From: Aspidiotus rigidus
Lineage: Eukaryota; Arthropoda; Insecta; Hemiptera; Diaspididae
DNA: 64,000 nucleotides
Assembly (NCBI GenBank): GCA_035079385.1
Contig: JAVHKY010000054.1
Location: forward strand, 2,767,501-2,831,500
Direction of reading: 5' to 3'
Under the pieces are notes generated by a model. It saw only the letters and a list, made by a program, of their open reading frames with translations, was not told the DNA's origin and did no database searches. Below are positions 44,440-55,556 of the stretch, piece after piece. Every line of letters starts with the position of its first letter. The first letter of the stretch is position 1. Position numbers and translations under genes: made by a program.

Positions 44440-46089
44440 ATATTTTCAAGGACAAGCTGTTTAGTCTCGCTCCAGGGCTTGAAATTAACCTAAAAAAACT
44501 AGAGTCAAGTGATGGTCCACAGCATAAAGCTTACAAAGATTTTGTAATAATTAACCCTGCAATGCGCATGCTCTGAATCAACATTCCGATAGTAATATAT
44601 ATCGTACTTTTTTCGTCCAGCTTCAGCTCGAGATCCATTTCCGAGTCCATCACGGACAACACTAATCTAACGTACTGGAGTGCACACATAAACCAGTCCG
44701 GGCTAGATAATTAGACAAAGAGAGCCAAGACAAATACACCGAATTCAGTGTCCACTTGTCTCGCACGGTTCGTTATTATGTTATCGTTAGAAAAAAAATA
44801 AATAAAAATCTAACAGTGCTTATGGCGCGCATTTGTATGCAGTAATTCTCGAACTAAGTGTGAGAGCTCGTACATTTACCGGAGTGTATGCGGCACAAGG
44901 AAATAAGTAGCCGAATGCGTGGGCTAACCCAGACGTTATATTACTATACATTAGCGGGGGATCGCACTAGAGACGACAAGAACGAAGATTGTGAGCATTC
45001 GCTTCTCAACTTCGAACAATTGTTGTTGTGCCATACACGAACACTGAGAGAGGAAATACAAATGAAATCCGTAGGAGTTGGAAAATGTTACGACGATCAG
45101 AACCGTTATACTTGCACAACACACATGCCTGAAAATTTTGTTTGACTTCGAAAATCCTCGAGATTGTCGCGTAATTCCTCGAAGCGTATACGAATAATTA
45201 TCAAAATAGTGAATTCTTGATCGTCCATCAACAAAAGACCTTCAACCTGTATTGTATTATAAAAAGCATCTGTCATATCTTATGATTGATCGGTTAGATC
45301 AAGTTGGATTTCGAATTTCTTGAAACTATCGAGACATCTGTCCATTCCACTATCACCCACGAACCCATGAAATTCGCTGCAAAACCGGCAATTATTACAA
45401 TTTAATACGATACTTGGAAAGCCATTAAAAAGAATAAAATAGCCGCGTACGTTAAATGAACGTATAAATGTCGTAAAGTCAACGATAAATGCTGTTGTCT
45501 TTGCTTGCTGTTAGGTTGCCTCGTACTCATCCACCTGACCTGAGCGTGATGAGTACTCGCGTTACTTCTTTAGGAATATAAGGAAACGAAAAAAAAACCT
45601 CTTCTCGACTACCCATCGGATAGAAAAGCACGCCCTTTTAATTAATACGCCATGAACGGTTATTTAATATAAGGTGGCGTGTGCCGTTTGTCTTTCGTTA
45701 GATGCGGTTTAGCAGGTTTCGGGAATGAATATCAAACAAGGTGACGAAAGTGGGTCTTCAACGTTAAAAGATAACGCAAATTTGATCATTTCCTTCTCCT
45801 ATTTGCATGGTATTTTACTCGCGGTGCAAAACGGTACCGTAAACGATTAATGCGGTGCCGTTTGATTGAGCAAGGTTACACGTTGATAAGTATCATTAAT
45901 GAAATACGGATCCACATAGCAAATCAGTCGCAAAATAGGATTCAACTCTGCACGGTGGTTAGAAATATATTCGATCGCTCAGGTATACAAAAGGTGTACA
46001 GCCCTGGTCTTCAAAGTGGCAAGCTGTCAACAAAGAGCAAGTCTTGAAATACAGATTTCAAAAAATGATGTATTTTAGAAAAATTTTGC
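44440..46089. other. no gene called; one coding-like stretch
   Basis: 44,430-44,576 (plus) reads a plausible peptide (DKLFSLAPGLEINLKKLESS, then a YKDFVIINPAMRML stop) and could be a terminal exon fragment, but no motif is recognised and no certain splice site was seen. The rest (44,580-46,089) has no supported feature. Confidence 0.3.
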
Positions 46090-46099
46090 GTATACAGGA

Positions 46100-46839
46100 T
46101 TATACCCCATAAGTTCCAATCTGAAAGTTCCAAAACCGAAATGGCCAAAATGAAGTTCCAAAGTCAAAAGTGCCAAAATCTAAAAGTTCCAAAAGATTGA
46201 AACTTCCAAAATATTTTAATACATGTAGACGAAAACGTCCCAAAATTTTCAAATAAGTAAATTAAATCATGTGAGTGATAAAAAATTATAACATTTGCAG
46301 TTTCTTCCTTAGAAGTGTAAATTGTAGCCTACAGCTTTTAAATACTGCAAAATGTTATTAGCATCCGCGTACGTATTGTAACGTGTAACCAAGTTGAATA
46401 TGCAGTCCTCTGCGTGCCGACGACGCTGGGACATTGGTTTTCTGATCTTTTGGCCGAGGGCAATTTGCTTCAGCATGCATTCGGTGTCGTCTTGTTCCTT
46501 TTGAAGTTCTTTGATGAAGGCATACAGGCTTGGATGGTGACTCCCCACAACGGTTTGGAAACGATGGTGCCATCCCTCTGAGTTGTTATTCGTACGTGAT
46601 GCCCGTTCAATAACTGCGTTATATTGGTTCCATAACGAGGGTTATATGATTATACACTTCGTCATTCTCCTAAATCCTATTCACTATTCACCCATGTGAT
46701 AATTATCTTACTCATTAAATTGGAAAAATGACTTCCAAAATTTTGGTCGTAATAGTTCGCAATATATGACATTGGAACTTCTATTAGTTTGGAACTTTTG
46801 GTTCTGGAACTTTCAGATTGGAACTTTTGGGGGTATACC
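46100..46839. mobile_element. MULE deletion derivative with 9-bp target duplication
   Basis: Left end (TTATACCCCATAAGTTCC, AATCTGAAAGTTCCAAAACC) and right end (its imperfect reverse complement, ending GGAACTTTTGGGGGTATACC) form inverted repeats of about 38 bp. They are flanked by GTATACAGG at 46,091-46,099 and 46,840-46,848. A 9-bp duplication is typical of MULEs, and the interior retains MULE transposase sequence. AGTTCCAA is repeated many times near both ends. Confidence 0.85.
46309..46650 (-). pseudogene. C-terminal remnant of a FLYWCH/MULE transposase
   Basis: Minus-strand translation reads NNNSEGWHHRFQTVVGSHHP, SLYAFIKELQKEQ and so on to YNTYADANNILQYLKAVGYN and a stop at 46,309. This aligns with the end of the transposase at 20,780-21,061 (NNASEGWHNRFRVVVGKHHP, DLYAALNEFPKEQ). 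The FLYWCH finger and DDE core are missing, so this is an internally deleted, non-autonomous element of a different MULE subfamily. Confidence 0.82.
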
Positions 46840-46901
46840 GTATACAGGTATGTAGCAATACCTACAAATGGAAATATTATGGTACTTTGGTCCCGTTAAA
46901 G

Positions 46902-48488
46902 CAGTGTTTCTCAACCGGTGTGCCGCGGTACATCACTGTGCCGCAAGCCCGCCTCAAGTGTGCCGCAAATTTTTTATCAAAAAACATAAATTAACATGAA
47001 CTAAAAAGAGAATTGCCAGTTTTTTTTAATAATTTGACAAATTAATGTTATTATTTTAACTAAATAAATTGAAAATATTTTATTAATATAAATAAATATA
47101 TTTAATTTCAATTAAAAAATTTTATAAAATAATAATTTTGATTCTTAGTACCTACAAATTAAGATCTTAAAATTTAATTTTTAACTTAATTAGGAAATTA
47201 TTAAATTTAAATAATTAAATTGATAACATCTTCAAGGATAACAGGATGATTGAATAAAATATTTTTAATTTGTTATCTCGATACTGAATTAATAAAATTA
47301 TATTAAAAGGACTTATATAATTCAATCTGTAATTCTATTTAATTGATTAGTGATACAATCTATTTCAATATTAATTATTGATGGTAATGATCATGAATGA
47401 ATTACATCTCGGTTTAAATAGAATACCCCAACGATAATTAATATTTGAAATTAATCAAAAATAAGAATTGAAAAAAAAAGCTAATCGCTATTAAATTCAT
47501 AATACATTTAAAAATCACTTTTCAAAAGAAATTGAAAATTAAATTTCAAATTTAAAAATTAATATTCTTCATAATATAAAAATTATAAAAGTAATACTTG
47601 AAGATAATGAAATAATTAGATTTATTAATGATATCAAAGAAATCCAATTTAAATATAATTGAATACAATTTTTTATTAAAAAATAAATTAAGATAATCAT
47701 TTGAATTATACATAAATACAATTAAAATAAATTAATCAAGTATTTTTTATTTAATTTAATTATTATAAATTGAATTTATAATTTATTTAATAATAATTGT
47801 TTCTATTTCAATTATAATCAAAATATTAACTATTGATTTTCTTTTGTATTAATTTATTAATTTTATTAAATTCATTTTTTTTAAATTGTTTCTTAATGTT
47901 TTTATTAATTATTATTTTTAATTTTTTAAAATTTAAATTACATATTTTATACATGAAATTACTCAAAAAAGTAATCACGAGCACTATCTGACAAATGTGT
48001 TCCAATTTTCAAATGATGTCAGTTCCAGTTATAATTACTTGAACTTGAGTCCAAACCTGCAGTCACTGTCATAAAAATCAAGAACTTTCTGCGACTTGGC
48101 CAAAAATACAGATTATATTTCATGTTTTTCCATAAATTTTGGAATTAGGAGAGCCCAGAGGGTTTTCAGTAAATACAGGAAACATCCAGACACTTTTTTG
48201 TATATTGGTGGCAAACTTTTCCTGAGTCCCGGTGGAAGACCAAAGCTCTTCTTTTTTGTAACCGTAGTATAGAGAAAGAAGGATGAGGCCTTATATAGCC
48301 ATCTTGTAAGCCACAAATTCTGAAATTAGGAGGAGGAAATCAATAAAGACATGAAAATGTTTCTTTCTTTAAAATGTCCAAACACACAAAAATTTTTGAT
48401 ACAATTTGGAGTTCTGGAAATGCTGTGCCGCAGTAATATCATCTCACGGAAAAATGTACCTCGATGTAAGAAAGGTTGAGAAACACTG
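46902..48488. mobile_element. 1.6-kb hAT-type non-autonomous element
   Basis: Termini CAGTGTTTCTCAACC / GGTTGAGAAACACTG form a 15-bp perfect inverted repeat with a perfect 8-bp duplication CGTTAAAG (46,894-46,901 and 48,489-48,496). Subterminal GTGTGCCGCGGTAC and CTGTGCCGCA repeats are typical of hAT elements with CAGTGTTTCTCAACC ends. The interior (about 46,980-48,000) is extremely AT-rich with no transposase frame. Confidence 0.9.
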
Positions 48489-48499
48489 CGTTAAAGTCT

Positions 48500-49050
48500 A
48501 AGTGAGCTCTTGCGAGGATACGGGATTCCTAAAAAGAAAATACATGTAGAACGAGAGAGATGAAAAATTGCAAATCATGAATTAGCTCAGATAACAAGCA
48601 TGTCGCAGAGATTCTAGAGAATGGAAAGTACATAGGATCTAAGGTATGTCTTGCTTTTGTTCTGTCTTATTCGTGTTGATCTTCGCCTAGTTTAGTGTAA
48701 TAGATAATCCATCCGCTCCACCAACAGTATCTCTGTACTGATAGTGTGGAGCAGCCCAGTTTAGAACTTTTAGACTAGTTCAGCCTCCCTTCTTTCCATA
48801 AAGATATATCTACCAATCGAATAGAAACTATTCTCCAAGTTACGACTCGATATACCGAAAGATTTTGTAATTCTATTTCCTTACTCTTTTGAGTATTCTT
48901 TTGATATACCTAAGTCTAATTTCCCCCTTTCTCTTCAAGATTATTTCTCAGTTTATATACTGCATACTGTGAGCGAGCCTAGTTGGGCATCTCCCCATAT
49001 TATTCAGTATACTGTATTTTAGGCTGAGCGGTACATTAAAAAAAAAAAAT
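48500..49050. other. no recognisable gene
   Basis: Nothing supported in this stretch. Confidence 0.4.
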
Positions 49051-49874
49051 TGGCGATATCATCACCTCTAAACCCTAAGACATACTCGTATATACTTTTT
49101 CACGCATCACCAACCAGAGCTCGTATTAGCAATCCAAAATATTGGCGTCACCACTTGAAACTAAACTTCAGGCAGATGGCCCTCCAGGAAAGACAGATCC
49201 ATCTTATTGGTGTAATCACCTCCAACATTCGAGACATCATCAACCCATGACATCATGCACTTTTGCAATGTTATCAAACCGTGACGTCATAGACCTGCGA
49301 TGTGAACGTTACATAATATTTTATGTGAAAAAATTTGGTTTGATACTTCCCTCAGAAGAAACGGATCCATGGTGATGAAAAAAAAAACTTGATAACGTCA
49401 TCAAAACTGTTGCCATCACCACTTGAAACTAAATACATAAATTAGTATTTTAGAGAGTAGAAAAAATTGGCACAAGCATCCACAATTCTTTATTATGGAT
49501 ATTTTATGTGATAAACGTCAGGCAGATACCCACTCAGGAAAGACAGATTCGTTTTAATAGAAAAACTCAGTGATGTCATCACCCTCAACATTTGAGACGT
49601 CATCCTCCATCACAATACCACTTCTGACTTCATCAGGGAAGTCATAAATCCGCAACATACTGTATAATGTTAAATATTTCATATGAAAAAATATTAGCGG
49701 ACACCCTGCTCAGAAAAGGCAGACCCATGTAAGAACCTAGTCATGACATTTGTGACATCATTGAGTGACGTCATCATCCCCACACTACAAACTGTACACT
49801 TTTGTGACATCATAAACTCCAAGGTGAGAGTTAAATATTTTACATCAAAAAAATTTTGTTACATTAGATACCTC

Positions 49875-49961
49875 CAGAGGCGGATTTATCAGTTCAGCCA
49901 CCCTAGGCAGACAGAAAACTGCCACCTCATGTAAAAAATTTTTGCTTGCTTTGATCGCAAT

Positions 49962-49995
<34 letters not shown>

Positions 49996-50041
49996 AAAAT
50001 TTGCCGCTCTAGGCAGCTGCCTACACATAAATCCAGGCCTG
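49875..50041. mobile_element. 167-bp hAT-like MITE
   Basis: Left end CAGAGGCGGATTTATC and right end CATAAATCCAGGCCTG are imperfect inverted repeats with a perfect 8-bp duplication GATACCTC (49,867-49,874 and 50,042-50,049). Inside are CACCCTAGGCAG / CTAGGCAGCTG pieces in inverted orientation and an A run of about 25. Confidence 0.85.
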
Positions 50042-50202
50042 GATACCTCCTCAAAAAAAACAAATCCATATTACTAAAAAAAACACTCAGTGACGTCATT
50101 ACCTTCAACATATTTGTGACGTCATTGATGTGTGATGTCATTAATCCACAACATCATCATCTCCAATCTCCAGATTGTACGCTTTTCTGATATCATCAAA
50201 CA

Positions 50203-50470
50203 AGTAGTATAGTCCCCCATTTGGTACACCTCCGATCTTTTTGGAATACTTCTGTGTTGGACCAATGTTGGACCAGTGCTAGACCAGTGTCGGACCATAA
50301 TTCTATAGCGTCATTAATGTTTCTACAAGGAGAAGAGTGGAGAATACAAGTGTTTCAGGGATAATCTGATCAGTGTTGGACCAATGTCAGACCAGTGTTG
50401 GACCAGTATCAGATCATCACAAAGGTGTTCCAACAAGATTGGAAGTGTACCAAATGGGGGACTATACTAC
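50203..50470. mobile_element. 268-bp MITE with tandem TTGGACCA core
   Basis: Inverted ends: left (A)GTAGTATAGTCCCCCATTTG then GTACACNTCC; right is the reverse complement. The flanking direct repeat is TCAAACA (50,196-50,202 and 50,471-50,477). The empty-site sequence ATCAAACAGTGACATCAT is seen in the neighbouring satellite unit near 50,691. The core has repeated 12-13-bp GTGTTGGACCAAT units on both sides of the centre. Confidence 0.85.
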
Positions 50471-51430
50471 TCAAACAGTGACATTATAAACCCGCAATGT
50501 AAACGTTGAATATTTAATATGAAAAAATATTGGTGGATACCTCTCTCAGAAGAGACAGATCCATATTGATTCAAAACGACTTAGTGGCGTCATCACCTTC
50601 AACATATTTGTGACATCATTGACCCGTGACATCTTTACTCCGCAACACCATCTCCAATCTTTAGATTGTTCTCTTTTGTGATATCAAACAGTGACATCAT
50701 AAACCCGCGACATGAATGTTGAATATTTGATATGAAAAAATATTGGCGGATACCTCTCTCAGAAGATATGAATTATAAGACATCACCCCCAAAATGTGAG
50801 ATGTCACTGACCCGTGACGTCATCATCCCTAAATTTTGACTGTACTTTTTTTGACATCATCAACTCGTGATATAAGCTTTAAATATTTTATGCCAAAAAA
50901 TTTTGGCGGGTACCCTGTCAGAAGAGACAGATCCATGTTGTTTCAAAACATATTTGTGACATCATCAAGCCGTGACGTCATAAACTCGCGATTTGTACGT
51001 TGAAATATAAATCTCATAAGAAAAATTTTTGGCGGGTACCCTTCTCAGAAAAGATACATCCATGTAAAAACTTGAATAGTCATCACCCTCAACATTTGTG
51101 ACGTCATTACCACGTGCTTGTATTATTCTTAAACCTTGGATTGTATATCTTAGAATTTAGATACGTCATCAAGCCGTGATGTCATTAACCTACAACGTGA
51201 TCGTTACAGATTTTATAGGAGAAAATTTTGGTGGCTATCCCACGTAGAAAAAAGATATCCATGCTGATGAAAAAAACTTGGTGACGTCATCACCGCCTAC
51301 ATTTATGACGTCATCAACCAGTAACGTGAGCGTCACATTTTATGCGAAAAAATGTTGGTGGAACTCCCCCCGTCCCTCCTAGAAAAAACGTTTCTACGTC
51401 AAAAACGTCCATCATTCTTGCAACGGCAAA

Positions 51431-53495
51431 TCGTAGTTCCAAAGTAAGCGATGTCTCCGGGAAAGTATTACTCTGGAAAAAGCGCGGGAACCGTCTACTT
51501 TAAAGACGCGGAAAGATATCGACCTTCAAACTAAGTATAAGGAGAGGGGAAATTCGAAAAATTCAACTGAATAATCCCGGAAAAATTTAGACAACTGAAT
51601 CAGTTTTGGTCATCCAGCTCCATCTTTATGGAGGAGGAGGGTTTGGAAAAATCACGACTACCCAGCGATATCCGGATGGAAACTTAGGAAAATTTCGACA
51701 ACATAATCGATCCGAAAAGACAGTAAAATGTGTTTTTTTTTTTTTTTCAAATATCGTTCTGTCGAACAATTTTTAACGTATCCTCCAGAAGATAGAATTT
51801 TTCCGAAAAATATATCAATTGAGACAATACATTGATTTTCTGTGACGTCACCTCACTGATGACTGTAGGGAAAAGTATCCGAAAAGCAGTCTACCATTCA
51901 TTCATAGGTACTCGAAAAAAAAAATGGACTTAAGAATAAAATAAAATGCATTTTCATTTATAGGGAAGCTTGAAGATTATGAACAACTTTTTATTCCTAA
52001 CTTATCCTTCTTTATTGATCATGTTTTCCAAATCGAGGATAGCGGCGGCTGACTACGAAATATATTACCGATAAATCATAAACGTCCCAAAATATCTCGA
52101 CGAAAATGACAATACTGGAGTAGGCTTCTTTTTGATAGAGCCTCGCTGTCACACTTCTCATGATAACTAAATGAACACAAAAAATACGTTTCTATATATG
52201 ACGTAGATTTGTGTGCGCCTTTAGTGTGGGTGAACAATCGAACACCAAAATTTATACTTACTGACTTGTAATATTTTAACCAGTTCAAATTTTCAAGGAA
52301 TGACTTCTGCGTCCAAACAATGGATTTCGAAGAGTGTTCAACACAAGTTTTTTAAGAGCCCGCACTTCTTATACGTAGTTATAACTTATATACATTCTAC
52401 TGTCACCCTTGAAAGAATCTGAAAGACAACACGAGGGTGTGGTACTCGGTAGAACGAGCTATACTTTTCTTCTCCGTCTCGTATTTTCGCTCCATCACAA
52501 ACTTGAAGAACAACGCGTTGATTATATCATCAACGTAAATGAACACAATGATACGTCGAGGCGGTTCTACCTATAAAAGGTATGCAACATTAGTTTTGGT
52601 TTGCGTCTCGATTTTCCGGTAAATCAAAAATTATTGTACACGAGGAAGGTAGAAGGAAAAATATGTACGAGTATACAGCGAAACAAGAATGAATGAGAAT
52701 TTGGAAGTGTTTTCTAGATGGATAAGTTAAACGTTTTCTCAGCGGGATGTCTAGCCCGGATACACCGGGTTACAAACGACAGTCGAGAAAGGATTAGCAG
52801 ATAGGCATATGTGCGACAAAGCGAACCGAATGTTACTCCGAAATTTATTATTGAACACCTTTTTTCCCTTCTTTTTTTCCATTTCATTTTCCTTCTAAAA
52901 AGATTACATTTATATATATGCCAGCGACCCCGAAAAGAAAAAAATATATATATCGTCCGGACCTAACAAATCACTTTTTTCAAGAAGTTGGATCATTGAA
53001 TACAGTGATTAATAATTTGAACCAGATAATTCTTTCCTAGTAATTAAATCGTACGGGTATACTTGAGATGGGAAAAATTGACTGAACCCTTCCGTTTCTC
53101 TCTGTACTGCTCAGATATATCTCTGCATACGTGAATCAGAGTCAAGAAATAATTTTTTCCATTAACTCTAACCCTTCTTCATTGGCAAACTATCAGCTCT
53201 GCGGGAACTTACTCTGTCAAGCATTGCTCCTAAATTATTACACCTTCATCTATAATTGAAATCGGGAATCATTCCAAAAGGAGGAACAATGGAATGCAAT
53301 GAAACTCGCAGCTCACTTTATTAGTTGATCGTAGCCAAGGACAGAAAGTACGATGGTCAGAATTAACTCTCTTCCATCAATCAGAAAAATTAATAACCAC
53401 AGTCTGAGAGAAATTTTTAATCTCCACCACCAGACATTTGTCGTTCATCTCCCTACTGGTTGACCGCGGAGTCGCTTTCATTGATACTGCATTTG
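51431..53495. other. no gene; weak repeat traces
   Basis: No gene is recognised. 51,530-51,720 contains GGAGAGGGGAAATTCGAAAA-like and GGAAAAATTTAGACAAC-like pieces that may be strongly decayed foldback arm units. A T run lies at about 51,731-51,747. Confidence 0.4.
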
Positions 53496-53880
53496 AAGCG
53501 TACCTGTTTTATGAGGGAATTTTTTGATTCCAACTAGGAACTCCGACTTCCCCTCGGGAGTGGGATAAATTTGGACCATGAGGGGGCGACTTCTAGGATT
53601 TTGACTTCCGAACAATAAATGAAAGAGTGGGAATTCGGAGGAATTCGTGCTGTATGTACGAGGAGGTGGGTTATAAACAATCCCGATCATTGAGATAAAT
53701 ATATGAAGGAGGGTAAGGGAAATATTTCCTATCTATATATAACTGGAAGACGGTGATCATCAAACTATGTGAATGAAAAGGGAAACATAGAAAAATTTGG
53801 ACTATCCGACTATATGTATGAGGGGGAAAAGGAACAGTTGGACTTCCGTGCTGTCCTCTTCTTTGTTCGTAATTTTTGGT
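53496..53880. repeat. decayed foldback-family copy
   Basis: It begins with ACCTGTTTTATGAGGGAATT (terminal module without its first bases) followed by degenerate arm units (GACTTCCGAACAATAAATGA, AAGAGTGGGAATTCGGAGGA, CTATATGTATGAGGGGGAAA). It lies directly upstream of PLE copy b. Confidence 0.5.
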
Positions 53881-54203
53881 TTCCATACCGGTTCCTCAAC
53901 TCATTCGGGCTTTGATAGACCTAAGAATTTGAAATACATTTCCATAGCTTGAGTTATTGAAAGGAAAAGATTTGAAGAATTTTCCAATATTTTGTCGCGA
54001 ACTAAGAACGAAAACAGAGATTCCAACGTTAGTGTCTCTAAACTGCAACACACTTTTGATTGTGAAAAGGAACCGTCCCTCGTTCGATACGTCGATAACA
54101 TAATATTTCTCGGAGAAGACTAATTTGTTTTCTTAAAATTGGTCCTGGTTTTAACACCCAGAATGTTTGTGCCGAATTAGTCCGCAATAACCCCCTGCCA
54201 TGC

Positions 54204-55191
54204 ATGAGTAATAAATTGGGAGGAGTGATTCAAGGTTTAAAGAGAAAGATTAGAGAGGGAGATTTAATCGTCACTAAGCCTGACAAAGGCAACGCTCTTG
54301 TGATGATGGAGGAATTCGCCTATTCTTCTAAGGTCCACGAAGTCCTTCAGCAGTATGGTGCTAAACAGAATGAGGATTTTAGCTTCCCTAAGCACGTTAA
54401 AGAAGTTAGGAGTGTCATCAACAGGAGTGCGGCTATTATCAAAACTCCTGCTGTGAAAAAAACCCTCCTTGTTCCTAACCCCATGCCCCCCTTCTCTACG
54501 GGCTGCCCAAAGTACATAAGGCCCGTTGTTTCTTTCATCTCCTCCCCCACCTACCTCCTTGTTAGATTCCTGGACCGTTGGTTCAAAAATCGCATTGATT
54601 TTGAATCTCCTCATTCGGTTTCGAATTCGGCCACTTTAACTGATGTCCTGAAGGGTGTAAGTCTTCCCCCGGGAACGACCGTCTGCTCTTTTGATGTTGT
54701 TGGTTTGTTCCCGAATATTCCTGAGGCTGCTACTATCCAGCGTATGGGTGAGCTACTCGTCAAAGCCAACATTTCCCACAAGGAGCTTCATCAATTTTTT
54801 GATCTCCTGATTATTTGCTGGGCCCCCAACCATTGTAAATTCGAAGGGAAATTTTTCGAGGTTCCTGATGAAGTAAGGATCCCCATTGGATCACCTTTAG
54901 GCTCTCTCATCTCGGAAATCTTCATGTCTAAGTTTGCACTTGACCTCTTTTCCCCGAACCAGGTGTTACTTAATCATATCTACTACTGGCACAGGTACGC
55001 TGATGACGTTCTATGGACTGGTCCCCCAGATCTCCTTGGTGAGTTTCTGAGGTATCTCAATTCCTGGTACCCTTCCATAAAGTTTCCTTTGGAAATAGGC
55101 GTATTTTCCATTAACTCTTTGGATTTATCTATCTCTATAATAGACGGTATCCATGAGTTTGGAATTTACAGGGAAGACACTACGACCGAAG
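54204..55191 (+). CDS. PLE reverse transcriptase, copy b (cut by insertion)
   Basis: The frame carries the PLE-specific DKG motif (TKPDKGNALVMMEEF, residues 24-38), RPVVSFISSPTYLL at 106-120, RT motif A CSFDVVGLFPNIP (D164), IGSPLGSLISEIF at 228-240 and the catalytic box YADD at 265-268 (YVDD in copies d and e). Reverse transcription of element RNA is the expected role. The segment PPFSTGCPKYI at 95-105 is garbled compared with PPLLYGLPKIHK in d and e, implying compensating shifts or a small deletion. The native frame ends at TTTEV where the foldback element starts; the 385-residue open frame continuing to 55,361 is a chance read-through into that element. Confidence 0.85.
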
Positions 55192-55556
55192 TTAAAGGGA
55201 ACCTGTTTTATGGGGGGCTTTTTGAGAAATTTGCCGTGCGCCGTCCGCCGTCCAGCAAAAAACTTGGAAAAATTTCGACTCTCGAGCTATATATGATAGG
55301 AGGGGGACTTGGAAAAATTTCGACTCTCGAGCTATATACGTATGATAGGAGGGGGACTTAGAATATATAGCTGGAGATTCGAGAAAAATTTAGACTCCCA
55401 AACTATATTATACTAGGTTATAGTAGGTCTAGGCTTTCTTCATACTAGCTTTATCTAGGTCTAGGCTTCCTTGAATTTTCAATACCAAATCCCATTTGAC
55501 TCATAAAACAGGTTCCCTGCGTTCCTCGTTTAACCTCGTTAAGGAAGCCGTCGTTT
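55192..55556. mobile_element. foldback-family element inserted in PLE coding sequence
   Basis: The interrupted PLE frame (TTTEV then VHGGSF; uninterrupted copy c reads TTTDVLVHGGSF) fixes the limits to within a few bases. The insert starts TTAAAGGGAACCTG, TTTTATGGGGGGC, GCCGTCCGCCGTCC. It has two arm units (ATTTCGACTCTCGAGCTATA, TATGATAGGAGGGGGACTTG) and ends CATAAAACAGGTTCCCTGCG, GAAGCCGTCG and a T run. So a complete small element has one terminal module at each end, and any target duplication is short and T-rich (ambiguous, about 2-3 bp). No protein is encoded. Confidence 0.82.

Larger units (their letters stand above)
49050..51430. repeat. degenerate satellite rich in TGACGTCA
   Basis: About a dozen degenerate units of roughly 130-210 bp. 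Each has AAAAAATTTTGGCGGATACC, CTCTCAGAAGAGACAGATCC, ATGTTG, GTGACGTCATCACC, TCAACATATTTGTGACGTCA and a CCGTGACGTCATAAACCCGC-type part. Unit anchors (the AGACAGATCCAT element) lie near 49,181, 49,353, 49,530, 49,712, 50,053, 50,545, 50,757, 50,917, 51,044 and 51,241. The palindrome TGACGTCA and one-base variants occur dozens of times. Two MITEs are inserted in it. Confidence 0.8.

Noticed and set aside
54204..55361. 385-residue PLE protein with an unusual C-terminus
   Set aside because: The last 57 residues read into an inserted foldback element; the native PLE frame ends at the insertion point near 55,191.
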